Assembly: GCA_029747585.1 (NCBI GenBank)
Contig: JAPEVF010000032.1
Location: 1-64,000 of the forward strand
DNA: 64,000 nucleotides
Source of the DNA: Pleurotus djamor
Taxonomy: Eukaryota > Basidiomycota > Agaricomycetes > Agaricales > Pleurotaceae
Reading direction: 5' to 3'
The notes under the pieces are model-generated. The model was not told where the DNA came from, made no database searches, and saw only the letters and a program-made list of their open reading frames with translations. Positions 53,301 to 64,000 of this stretch are shown here, one piece after another; the first letter of the stretch is position 1, and each line of letters opens with the position of its first letter. A program made the translations under genes and the position numbers.

Positions 53301-56300
53301 CTACTCAACNACTAAGGCTNACTCACGGGNTAGGATAATATAGTCCTCGGNACGACCTTCGATGAACAGCGGTACAAAGATGTTGTTCATCAATGTTGCT
53401 TGGAAGCCGATCTTGAATCCCTTGATGCTGGGGACCAAACACAGGTGGGCGACCGTGGTTATACTTTAAGGTAACGGACTTCAGATCACCCAGGTTATCA
53501 GTCGGCTGATCCTTTGTCCCTCAGCGGTGGACAGAAGGTGCGAGTCTACCGAATCGAACGTGATATGTAATCGAAGCGTCTTTCTCTAGGCCCGACTTTC
53601 CCTTGCAAGGGCGATCTATCGTCACTCAGAAATTGTCATCTTGGATGATCCATTAGCATCTCTAGAGTGAGAAAAGCACACTCTACTCTATCAGTATCTA
53701 ACACTGCTCATCATTACTTGTACAGCACACATACGTCGAAGTGGATTGTCGAGAAATGCTTTTCAGGGAATCTTGTCAAGGACCGTACTCTCATCCTCTC
53801 CGTATGTTNGGAAACGAAAACANGTCCTATGCCTACTGACTTGGCACNTGTAGACTCANAATGTCGCCCTAGTCTCTCCATTAGCAGCATCNATCATTTC
53901 NGTGGNACTGGATGGGTCTGTGACCTCAAGAGTATCTTCAAGCGAGNCACCCCTTAGACAGCCACCAACGAAGCTGGTGCAACCAATAGAAATATCACAT
54001 TCCCCCAAGGTTGATCGACCCATCGAGCATGCAGCACTCTTTACACGAGAAGATGTTGAGGGTGGTTACNTCGGTTGGCACGCGTGTAAATTGCATCTNA
54101 TCATCNTGCTTCTTAACATCTCTCTGAGGGTCGATAGTTCAGNTTTATCTTTCAAGCCTCTCCAGCCATCATCCAGCCCTCTTCTTACTGACATTCTCGA
54201 TTGGCCTTGGGCTAGCTGAAGCTATGTTTGGCTTCTTGACGTGGTTTCTCGGCTTCTGGGCTTCTCAGTATCATGGACATGGGCCTCCCGTTCCCACAGC
54301 CTAGTAAGNCATGACGATCCTCTAGGTTTGCGTCTACTCAGCCCAATCNTAGCTATATATCAGTCTATGGTTTGTTNAAATGATCGGCNTTGCTGTGAAT
54401 CCTTCTAATCCTGCATAGGTGGTCTCAACATTGTCAATGTCCTTGTCTACGCTATGACTTCGTCTTTAATCATTTTCGGGGGTCTCCGAGCATCCCGCGT
54501 TCTACACAGGCTACTCATCGAGTCTGTCCTTGGTGCGACGCTCAGGTAATCGCCGTNACCAGTGATCCCGACNTTTGATCAACCTCNACCATTCAGNTGG
54601 CTAGATACTACTCCCGTCGCTCGGATCGTCAGTAGATGTACTCAGGACATAAGAACGGGTAAGCAAACAAGTATGCATCCATACAAAACGCCATTCTCAT
54701 CCTCTGACATGCGATCTAGTCGATGATGGGATCCCACAAGGCTTTGCTTCGTTGGCTCAGCTCTCGATATCCATGTTCGTCAAACTTGGNGCAGTTGCCA
54801 TCTTCACCCCTTTGTTTCTTGGACCCACCGCCGTCATGATTATTCTCGGAGTCTTGTTGGTTCAAACGTATCTATCTGCTCAGCTATTNGTGAAAAGGGA
54901 GATGTCCAACGCTAAATCGACGGTTCTTGGCCGGTAGGNACAACATCCTCNTAATCNTATTCCCNTCTCAATCTCTTCCTAGCCTCGNTACGGCCCTGGA
55001 TGGCATAGGTTTGCCTTNTAGTCCAACCATATGCTCACTTTCACTGATAAATATTAGCTGTCATACGGGCATATGGCACGCAAGAAGACTTTCGACAGAC
55101 AGTGCTTNTCCGCNTCAACAATTCCACNCGTATATCCCGGTTGTTCTTTGACTTGAATCGGTAAGTCTATGACTTTTATACAAACAGGCGTCCGCTNCAA
55201 CGTGAATAGATGGATGAATGTTCGTATCGACGGACTCAGCAAGATGTTCACACTGGTCTTGGGGGTATACTTGGTCTACTTTGAGCNTCAGGGAGCTGGT
55301 AATACGGGCTTTGTACTTAATATGGCTGGTGATTTTCAGTTCATTTCAACGACACCGCCCACCTCTCACTCATGAGCCCGAACTTCAGTCGGATTCAGTA
55401 CCATCATAGTGGCCTGGGCACGTAGTTTCAACGACTTCGAGGTGCAAGGTTGGTCTTCTGTTGTCTTTGTTACTGAAGTGTGCATCTGAACGTCTTTTCA
55501 GCGAATAGGTGCGCTCGTGTGGTGCCCTCGCGAATGACTCACATACCAAACCGAACACTAGCCTAGAGCGCATCCAATCCTACCTCCAAATCGATCAAGA
55601 ACAAAAGGATCTCCATCAAGACGATCCACCACAGCTTTGGCCACAGTCTGGGACCTTGCGTGTCGTCGGGCTATCTTCGCGTTACTCGCTCGACGGACCC
55701 AAAGTCCTCGACGATGTCTCCTTTCACGTTGTATCAGGGGAAAGGATAGGAGTCATTGGCAAGACGGGCTCGGGGAAGGTTCGCAGCGTTATGTTCAACG
55801 TGTCCCGGTTCTAACATCTGGTGACTTTTAGACCTCTTTGATACTCTCTCTTCTCAGAGGCATCCCTACAGATGGGATAGTTTCCTTTGATGGAATACCA
55901 ATAAATACAGTCAATCTTGGAACTTGGCGTTCGAAAGTCAGCGTGATCCCCCAGACGGTGTGTCAGCACGTCAACTACCCTCAACCTCCTTCATTTACCA
56001 CCTTTTACCACTTGCTTAGCCAGCACTCATGAGTGGTACTCTCCGACAAAATCTAGACCCATACTCAGAATACGACGACCCTTCCTTGAATAGTGCACTC
56101 GAGTCAGCAGGATTTTTCGCATTCAAGCGCACAGACGACAGTCGCCGATTTACCCTCGACACCCTCATATCCAATGGCGGCACCGATATCTCTGTTGGTC
56201 AACGACAGATGATCGCATTGGTTCGAGCCAGCTTGCACAAGAGTAAACTCCTGATATTAGACGAAGGCAAGTCTTTTCGCTGAAAATGTGAAATAACCTT

Positions 56301-56715
56301 GCAGATACTGATTGGAACTCTAGCAACCTCTGCGATAGGTAAGTAAATGAACATTTCTGAGGAAAGGCATTGGATGTTGATGTGATACTATAAGACTTCG
56401 AAACTGAATCTCTCATTCAGTCCTCTCTTCGTCGCAGTTTTCGGGAGGATGTGACTGTCATCATCGTGGCCCACCGTTTGCGAACCGTGATGGACCTTGA
56501 CAAAATTGTCAGTCCCTTCTACAGCTTCGTAAACTTCAGTGTTTTTGGTTAATATCCTCCCCTCCTTAGATGGTCCTTGACTCAGGCCGATTGATAGAGT
56601 TTGACTCTCCTTCCAAGCTTTTGGCGGATGGCAGGAGTCGGCTTCGGTCCCTTGTCGATCAATCGACGGATCGTGACATTCTCTTGCGTCTCGCAGGCAC
56701 ATCAGGATTGTAATG
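50362..56715 (+). CDS. MRP-type (ABCC) ABC transporter
   Basis: Multidrug-resistance-protein type exporter of organic anions or conjugates. From about 50362 a frame gives an N-terminal helix segment (SDVLLIVPQCASVLSFVVLI) and then HVAAFGGTR ... FCFEVARLAGCLILL; the real ATG is not visible. Later exons give membrane helices, LSLFVxSYLDxTL and AFLHVIHAFAGYVTPIGLN, typical of the ABCC core. NBD1: Walker A GPTGSGKTALLLALLG, Q-loop SYSPQASWILNGTI, signature LSGGQKARLSLARAIY (interrupted by an intron), Walker B EIVILDDPLASL with Asp in the catalytic position, common in ABCC NBD1. NBD2: Walker A GKTGSGKTSLILSLL (intron inside), signature ISVGQRQMIALVRASL, then LLILDEATSAI and H-loop VIIVAHRL. The end is LRLAGTSGL. 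Very many short introns and Ns; a damaged allele cannot be excluded. Confidence 0.8.
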
Positions 56716-56942
56716 CCACATCGTTTGGGCACTTGGCACAACGGTGTTGTCTCCATTCCAGAGTCTACCAGCTTCTTCGACGGGCATGAATTTCTATAGA
56801 ACCCTTTCAATGAGTACCATTTAGATTGCGTGTACTATGCCCTTCCGTCAAAATCTCAGAATTTGTGCTCAAGCTGGGATTGGCAAGCGCCGGTGGTTTC
56901 TCTTTCTCGTCACCCTCTTCGTGCGCCTTCGTCGGGCTTGAG

Positions 56943-58146
56943 ATGTCGCTCTGTAGTTATATCTTCGTGGTTTTTAATGTTTTTGTCCGTAATTGACCTC
57001 CTCAACGTCAGCTTCTGTCGATGATACAGGCTCAGGTCCAGCAAACCTCGAGGTTCAAATATCCCCTTCCTGGCCTTCCTTCGGTGGTCTTCGCACTCTA
57101 ATCATCTTGTATGCCATTAACGCGTCCCTTCGTCTCAATAATTGTTCAAGACAATGATTTAATCGTGTTTACAGTGGCGATTCATACAGCTCAGTCAGCT
57201 TGGAAAGGCGGCAGCTTCACTCACTAAAGCCTTCCTCGGGGGAACCCCTAGGAGTTCCATGGCCTGGGTACACGTTCAACGAAGACAACCGTCCTAACTG
57301 GGTTGGCCATTTGATCAGTAAATATCTTCCGGGCCCAAAGTATGACCCAGAGAATCCGGCGAGAGACGATTTCGCTGCGTCCCCTGTGCTTGTCTACGAT
57401 TACGCAACAGGAGGTGACACTGTGGTTGGGGTTCGAAGCCAGATACAGTCCATTTATCTTCCATCCTTGACGAGGGATGATGGTCCCGTTATATCAAGTA
57501 ACGGCTCCCTGTTTGGTGTGGTGGCTTGACTTCGTCCGTCACCGTTGGCTAATTTGAATTCTTTCCCCAGTGATATGGTTTGGGATCAACGATTGTGCGT
57601 GAGTGGATAGAGACACATCCAAGGTTGAATNAAAAAACGACGTTATCTCGCTCAACATAGGTATTCAAGCGATCCTTCCCCTAATATGAAAGTGTTGGCG
57701 GAGCAACTTGAACAGTTGTATAACACTGAACCCGGCGCACGGAATTTCCTATTCATCGATGTTCCGCCAATCAACAGATCTCCTGGTATGAAAACAAATT
57801 TGTCTGGCAACTTATGATCTGACATATCCATGTGCCAGCTTACAAGGGGAATGGTGGCTCTCAGTCTGCGCGCAACCGCTTCCTTCGATGGAACGAAGCT
57901 CTGAATGCAACAATCAAGGAATTTGCGTCTAAATATCCCGACTCAACCATACTTCTCTATTCAAGCTACGTGATTTTTTCAGCCTTTCTGGACAAGCCGG
58001 AAGAATATGGCTTCGAGGCCGGCGATACTACGAGTGCATTTAGTCGAATATGGTTCGACCAGTTGCATCCGACCTCCAAGGTTCACGACATCCTGGCGAA
58101 AGACCTTGCCGCTTTCTTGAAGGGAGTTGTAGCCAAAAGAGATTAG
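56943..58146 (+). CDS. Secreted GDSL (SGNH) carbohydrate esterase
   Basis: Likely an acetyl esterase of the fungal SGNH type (CE16-like), acting outside the cell. I propose ATG at 56943 (MSLCSYIFVVFNVFV, a plausible signal peptide), an intron ending at ...CAACGTCAG, then SVDDTGSGPANLEVQISPSWPSFGGLRTLIIF. A further intron gives IIFGDSYSSVSLE, with the nucleophile Ser in GDSY. The Asn block is VIWFGINDCA after an intron from gtgtgg to ccccag. The later block LWFDQLHPTSKVH-like (IWFDQLHPT) holds the catalytic Asp/His pair. LFIDVPPINRSP is also typical of the family. Total about 320 residues. The start is the weakest part of the model. Confidence 0.8.
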
Positions 58147-58264
58147 TGACACTAGTCCTAAAGTAGAGGATATAACAGATAGGCCTGGCGAATAGTGACC
58201 TTCGACACCAATTGTGTTCAGCATTCCAGTGAGCACGGCTAATCTGATCTCTACGTGGATGTGC

Positions 58265-59605
58265 CTATGTGACAGTTGGGTCAACGGTGACGATGACCTT
58301 GCCTCTGGCTCTTGAGGTCATCAAACGGTTGTAGCCCTCGAGGGCGTCTTCCATGGAGAACACGGAGTCAACAACACATTTCATCTCGCCTGGAGATGGG
58401 TGTGAATGCAGTCCTTCGTCGCAACATGTAAGCACCGTACCTTGTGCGATGAGCTCGCTTATTCCTTGTAGATGCGTCCGCTCCTCTCTACCACTGGCTA
58501 CGCTGTGGAAAGGATGTGAAGCTACGCCAGAGAGAAACCTGAACAGATGACAACTTACACAAATTTTCGGTTTACACCTCCAAGCCAGACTGGCCGCTTG
58601 ATTGCGATGGCCAGCTTGATGAAGTTGCATATCTCTTCGCCCGATGTATTGGTTGGTAAGGGCCCTAAATGAAGAAAGACCCCTTGAGGAGCAAGATACG
58701 CTGCGCAGTTGTTGTACAAGGATGGATCCACGAGGGCAGCGGCGTCGATGATGGGGTTGGGCAAATTAGAAGTTAGATATCTGTGGAGCGGCTCCTTTGT
58801 ATAGTCGATGAACTGCAAAATGAAAAGCTTTAGGTATAGTGACGCTCTCGATATGCAATCACTTCAACACACTTCATCGGCGCCCAATCGGCGCCCAGAC
58901 TTCGGACTAGTTCCTCGTTTCTTGCTGAGGCACTGGCCGTAACTTTGATACCTCGAGACTTGGCCAGTTGGATAGCGAATAAACCGACAGATGTGCTTCC
59001 TCCGTTGATGAAAACGCCCTGGCCCGGTTCCAAGCAGGCATTTTTAAACAAGACTTGGTATGCAGTTTGGGCAGTAGAAGCAACCCCGGCGGCACCCGTA
59101 ATGCTGATATTGGACGGACGACGGACGAGAGAGTTGTATGACACGCTAGCGTACTCTGCTAGAGTACCTTGCTTCGTTTTGATCGCGTTTGCTACAATTC
59201 CGCGTGAAGAAGGGCTGATGCGTAGCCGTTTGCCCACTCACGAGCAGTTATGAAGCCAAATACCTCGTCACCTTCTTTTAACTCAGTGCCATTCCCATCG
59301 ACTACCACTCCAGTGAAATCACATCCCGCAGGAAACGGTCTTCCGAGAACGAAATTCGGGGCAAGTCTCATCAATTTGTAGCCCCTGAGCAGCGACACGT
59401 CAATCAGTGAAGTCCTCGTTAGTTATCAAGGGATTGTTAGCCCCTACACAGGATTCAGACCAGCAGCTTGTATCTTGACTAGTACATGGTCCTTCTTCAC
59501 GACAACAGGGACCGGCCAGTCGGTTTGCAGTTTAAGGGCTTCACGAGGGCGACCACGCGCAACCTGTATCCAAGCTTTTTGAGTTTTAGGAATTTGCGAA
59601 GCCAT
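58265..59605 (-). CDS. MDR-family oxidoreductase (zinc-type ADH/quinone reductase-like), copy A
   Basis: NAD(P)H-dependent medium-chain reductase, enoyl or quinone reductase-like. Start MASQIPKTQKAWIQVARG. The GroES-like part has KKDHVLVKIQAAGLNPV, APNFVLGRPFPAGCDFTGVV and ELKEGDEVFGF. The Rossmann part has TAYQVLFKNACLEPGQGVFINGGSTSVGLFAIQLAKSRGIKVT, with the dinucleotide-binding Gly cluster. Further parts are SLGADEFIDYTKEPL, YLAPQGVFLHLGPL and GYNRLMTSRARGKVIVTVD. No structural zinc Cys cluster is seen, so it is closer to quinone/enoyl reductases than to zinc ADHs. Several short introns. It is 305 bp from its tandem copy and in the same orientation. Confidence 0.83.
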
Positions 59606-59909
59606 GATCGTTGGTGGATGAGAAGAATCAAGCGAACATGGTGTCGTTCCTGGTAAATCGAGCCAGAAGCAAAACGGCAAAGGACGCCCCTGACCGGGAA
59701 GGCAGGTCCCTGAAGGGTCCTCATACCTTCTTCGCGTTTTGTGTTTCTCGCACCGGCGTATCAGCAGGTAACACCAGAAGTATCCAGTTCTGCCGACGCA
59801 CTTGTTACTTCGAGACCAAATTCCATGGCAGGTTAAGATAGATCAAAATTAGTCAAAGGACCAGGTATACTTGCAGAACTGACAGCGACTGTAGTCTAGG
59901 TCTCGGTCA
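59606..59909. promoter_or_regulatory. Spacer between MDR copies
   Basis: Contains the promoter of copy A and the 3' flank of copy B. No extra gene seen. Confidence 0.4.
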
Positions 59910-61259
59910 TCATATTAGTACGGTGGGGTCAATTTTGACGATAACTTTGCCAGTGGCTCTTGAGGACATCAAACGTTCATAGCCTTTAATGGCATCTTCC
60001 ATCGAGAAGACGGAATCAACGGTCGCTTTCACAACACCTGAACTCTATTGAGACGAATTCTTGAGTAAACAGAACGTAGAGGCTCGTACCTTGGTTAATA
60101 AGGTTGCTAATGACTTCAAGATGTGCTCGTTCCTCTCTTACACCTGCGATGCTGTTTAAAAGAAGTGAGACGTCGTCAGGGTGAGAATGATAGGTTTCCG
60201 AGCTTACACAAACTTCCGGTGTTCACTACAAAGCCAGGCCGGCCGCTTCATAGCCACGGACAATTTCAGAAAGTTACCAAGTTCCTTTCCTGACATGTTC
60301 GCCGGTAACGGTCCTAGATGGACGAACACGCCGGCAGGCGCAAGGTACGCCGGACAGTTGTTGTATAACGACGGGTCGACAAGCGCGACCGCATCAATGA
60401 TAGCATCAAATTTAGGACTGGGTGGGTTGGATGTCAGATAGCTATGTAGCGGCTCCTTGGTATAGTCGATGAACTGTGAGATATTACGGTCAGTCTTAAC
60501 CGTGTTTCGCAGGACTTGTAGTAACAGCAACATACTTCATCGGCGCCCATACTTTTGACTAAGCCTTCGTTCCTCGCGGATGCACTCACAGTGACTTTGA
60601 TCCCTCGAGACTTCGCAAGCTGGATAGCGAACAAACCGACAGAGGTGCTACCTCCGTTAATAAAAACACTCTGGCCCGCTTCTAGATGAGCATCCTCAAA
60701 CAGAGTTTGGTACGCGGTTTGAGCGGTGAGACCAATTCCAGCAGCGCTGGTAACGCTAATGTTGGCAGGACGGCTGACGAGACAATTAAGCGGGATGATG
60801 GCATACTCTGCCAGGGTCCCCTGCTTAGATTTGATCGCGGTCTCTATTGGTCGGATATGAATACACCATCCGATTATTAGCGAAGGGATGTTTATCTACT
60901 CACGGACGTTCATGAAGCCAAAGACGTCATCGCCTTCCTTGAGCTCGGTGCCGTTACCGTTCACTACGACTCCGGCGAAGTCACGTCCAGCAGGGGTAGG
61001 CCTCCCGGCAGCAAAATTAGGAGCAAGCTTCATTAGTTTGTAGTCTCTGATTGTATTCGTAGTTAGCTAACCACTTCCGCAGAGATTCTAAGACTTCGTA
61101 CATTGGATTCAAGGCTGCGGCTTGAATTCTGACTAGAACATGGTCCTTCTTGATGTCCGTTGGGACTGGCCAGTCAGTTTTGAGACTGAGAGCTTTGGAG
61201 GGGTGTCCGCGGGCAACTTCAATCCATGCTTTCTGGACTTTGGGAGTTTGAGACGACAT
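59910..61259 (-). CDS. MDR-family oxidoreductase, tandem copy B
   Basis: Paralog of copy A along its whole length. Start MSSQTPKVQKAWIEVARGHP, then KKDHVLVRIQAAALNP; an intron at gtacgaag...aatcag joins this to DYKLMKLAPNFAAGRPTPAG. The cofactor block (SVFINGGSTSVGLFAIQLAKSR-like) and SMGADEFIDYTKEPL follow, and the end is SSRATGKVIVKIDPTVLI with stop at 59910-59912. Exon boundaries match those of copy A where I could compare them. The two copies are clearly diverged in sequence, so the duplication is not recent, though substrates may still overlap. Confidence 0.83.
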
Positions 61260-61585
61260 GTCGATTGATTAGAGTAGATATTTGAGAAGTGATGTAGACA
61301 TACTTTCAGCAACACATCACTTTTATACTGATACCCAGTTTCGAGTGACTAAATGTGCTGATGGGATTGTCGCAAGTGGGCGTACCGTGTTGCCAGATGG
61401 TCGTGTAAATGTAAGCCCTAACCTTAGATTAAGGTGAGGTACGTGGGAAAGATGAGAGGGACTTGTGTTTCTCGTCAGAAGAAGTGACTGGGACGCCCTC
61501 TGCCCAATATCAACCTTTCTCATCCTAACCTCCATCATCCCCACCGCTCTACACTACTCATCGTCCTCTAATTTTTCCGCTCACA
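61260..61585. promoter_or_regulatory. Divergent spacer between MDR copy B and XPO1
   Basis: 326 bp between divergent starts. No E-box or TATA box stands out. Confidence 0.4.
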
Positions 61586-64000
61586 ATGGAGGCGCGTTCG
61601 CTTCCAACAAGTCAATGTTATCTGGTTCTAACTTTGTTCATCCATCTAGGGTCTCCTCAACTTTGCGGTCGAATTCGATGCCGGTCTCATGGACAAGGTC
61701 GTCATGGCCTTCTACACAGGATCAGGCCAGGAGGTAAAGTAATACCGCGTCGTCTGCGCTTAGATGAACCTGATCGGCTATCTCATCTCTCGCGGTTATA
61801 GCAACAAATGGCACAACAAGTCCTCACCCAGTTTCAGGAACACCCCGATGCATGGACTCGTGTTCCAGATGTACTAGAGAAGTCTTCGTTTCCTCAGTCT
61901 AAGGTGATTCCGTGTCGTCTTCTCGCATCGATCCTTTGATTTACGGGCTGTTGCCACCAGTATATCGCATTACAAATCCTTGAAAAACTCATCAATACGC
62001 GCTGGAAGTCATTGCCGGATGGACAGAGACAAGGCGCGTTGAACTCCGCTGACAGACTCGAATAAGACCCCCTCATCTCCGACGTGTTTATAGGCATCCG
62101 CAACTTCATCGTTGGGTTGACAGTCAAGGTCGCTTCGGACGACGTGACGATGCGAAAGGAGAAGACGTATCTCAACAAGCTTAATCTCGCGCTCATTCAA
62201 GTATATTTTCTTTTCCCATCCACGGAGCTACCGCTCATCAATGTATCCAGGTCCTGAAACAAGAGTGGCCTCACAACTGGCCAACTTTCATCACCGAACT
62301 CGTGGAGTCATCCAAAACCAATTTATCCCTCTGCGAAAACAATATGATCATCCTCAAACTCCTTTCAGAAGAAATCTTTGATTTCTCCGCTGAGCAGATG
62401 ACTCAGGCCAAAATCAAGCACCTGAAGAACCAAATGTGCGGAGAATTCTCTGAAATCTTCAAACTTTGCTCGGAAGTCCTTGAAGAAGCCCAGAAACCAT
62501 CTTTGATCAGAGCTACTCTCGAAACATTACTTCGGTTCCTTAACTGGATCCCCCTTGGTTATATCTTCGAAACTTCCGTTATCGACCTCCTGCTAAACCG
62601 AGTGAGCATCTTGGGACCTATTACGCGTTTCGTTGAATGCTAACATCTATCCTTTTAGTTCCTTGAGGCTTCCGAGTTCCGTAATATCACTCTCAAGTGT
62701 CTTGCAGAGATTGCGGCACTCAATGTCGGACCCGAATACGATCCCAAATTCGTCATTCTGTTTGCCATGGTCATGACGTCGATCAACAAGATGATTCCCC
62801 CAAGCACCAACATCGCCCAAGCTTACGATAACGCTGGGGATGCCGGACAAGAGCTTGTTCTCAACCTTTCCCTCTTCTTGTCCAACTTCCTTTCCAACCA
62901 CCTACGCGCTGTTGAGAGCGAACAGAACCGCGACGTCCTCCTCAACGCTCACTTGTACATGGTCAAAATCTCACAAGTTGACGAGCGTGAAATATTCAAG
63001 ATTTGCTTGGAATATTGGTTGAAGCTCGTGACGGAATTGTATGATGAAATCCAGAGCTTGCCCATTGGCGACTCTGGGTTATTGATGGGTCTGAGCTTGG
63101 GAGGAGGGAGCAATTCCGTGTTGAATGGCATGTCGCTCAGGAAGAATATATACAGCGACGTTTTGTCCAACCTTCGTTTGGTCGTCATTGAACGCATGGT
63201 TAAGCCCGAAGAGGTAAGCCCCAACATTTTATCAGTCGGTCCAAACATGGTGCGATCCTCCACTTTCTATCCAGGTTCTCATTGTTGAGAATGAGGAAGG
63301 CGAGATTGTCCGAGAATTCATGAAGGAGAGCGACACCATTGTGCTTTACAAGTCGATGAGAGAGCTGCTCGTCTTTTTGACCCATTTAGACGTTATAGAC
63401 ACTGAGACCATCATGACTGAGAAGCTCGCCAAGCAAGTCGATGGCTCAGAGTGGTCATGGAACAATTTGAACACACTTTGCTGGGCTATTGGTTCGATAT
63501 CCGGTGCTATGAGTATGTTTGCCGCCCTTCGACCATTTATCAATGCACAACTGACTTTGGTTAGATGAGGAAACGGAGAAACGGTTCCTTGTGACTGTCA
63601 TCAAGGACTTGCTCGGTCTTTGCGAAATCAAACGAGGAAAAGACAACAAGGCAGTCGTCGCGTCTGATATCATGTACATTGTCGGACAATATCCTCGATT
63701 CCTCAAGGCACACTGGAAATTCCTCAAAACTGTTGTCAACAAACTCTTCGAGTTCATGCACGAGACACATGAGGGTATGTTGTTTATTCTAACCGTCCCC
63801 CGCGATTATTAATCTCCGTTTAGGCGTTCAAGATATGGCTTGCGATACGTTCATCAAGATCGCCCAGAAATGTCGAAGACACTTCGTTATGCAACAATCA
63901 GGGGAAGCCGAACCATTCGTCGACGAAATCTTGCGGTTGCTCCACCGCATCACAGTCGACCTCTCTCCGCAACAGGTACGACGTTTCCCGTTTTACGACC
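61586..64000 (+). CDS. XPO1: Exportin-1 (CRM1), 3' end beyond the window
   Basis: Nuclear export receptor for leucine-rich NES cargo, working with Ran-GTP. The visible part covers the importin-beta-like N-domain and first HEAT repeats: [116 protein letters not shown], and [12 protein letters not shown] with [22 protein letters not shown]. Two introns use GC...AG: 61592-61649 (58 nt), giving [14 protein letters not shown], and 62034-62093 (60 nt), giving DGQRQGIRNF. Both donors read AG|GCGCGTT. The NES-binding groove lies beyond the right edge. Confidence 0.93.

Noticed and set aside
50362..56715. ABCC gene as a pseudogene
   Set aside because: The frame breaks are mostly explained by short introns and Ns, and all nucleotide-binding motifs are present. 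Left as a gene, with damage not excluded.

Overview
The window looks like one contig from a filamentous basidiomycete, most likely an agaricomycete mushroom. Genes are dense and lie on both strands. Nearly all are cut by introns of about 50-60 nt with GT...AG ends, and the proteins belong to fungal nuclear families: anthranilate synthase I without a fused partner, Cbp4, Fmp25, Sip5, a Jsn1/Puf2-type RRM-PUF protein, a SERCA pump, an MRP-type ABC transporter and secreted double-psi beta-barrel proteins with Kex2-like sites. There is no sign of operons, bacterial DNA, CRISPR arrays or a recognisable tRNA. Scattered Ns, densest at about 51.7-52.5 kb, limit precision. At two places (near 21,967 and 23,311) an N beside a homopolymer coincides with an apparent frameshift.

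Layout: 0-5 kb holds mitochondrial ribosomal protein uS2m (its 5' end may be cut by the window edge), then trpE (-) and SHQ1 (+) diverging from a 310-bp spacer. A 1.5-kb convergent gap follows. At 6.3-15 kb are an SLC35F6-like transporter (-), an arrestin-fold protein (+), a small CBP4 gene split into tiny exons (+) and a SIP5-like RING protein (-). At 15-24 kb are a SERCA-type Ca2+ ATPase, two tandem secreted double-psi beta-barrel proteins and a Ser/Lys-rich protein of unknown role (-). At 24-35 kb are FMP25, bL34m divergent from alanyl-tRNA synthetase, a CLASP-type TOG protein, and a small MGxxxS protein with a GC-AG intron. At 35-50 kb are two linker histone H1 paralogs flanking a winged-helix/KilA-N-like regulator, a JSN1/PUF2 protein and a degenerate acyl-CoA synthetase. 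At 50-64 kb are an ABCC transporter, a GDSL esterase, a tandem pair of MDR-family oxidoreductases, and the start of exportin-1 (CRM1), which runs off the right end.

Themes: several genes serve mitochondria (uS2m, bL34m, a probably dual-targeted AlaRS, and the complex III assembly factors CBP4 and FMP25). CBP4 and FMP25 each carry a TCACGTG box about 68 bp upstream of the ATG. The same box lies upstream of both H1 genes and SERCA. Three introns appear to use GC-AG borders, two of them in CRM1 with an identical donor. I did not find a convincing new multi-gene system. The most unusual items are the winged-helix plus KilA-N-like protein, the AlaRS leader with its shared promoter, the GC-AG introns and the E-box pattern.
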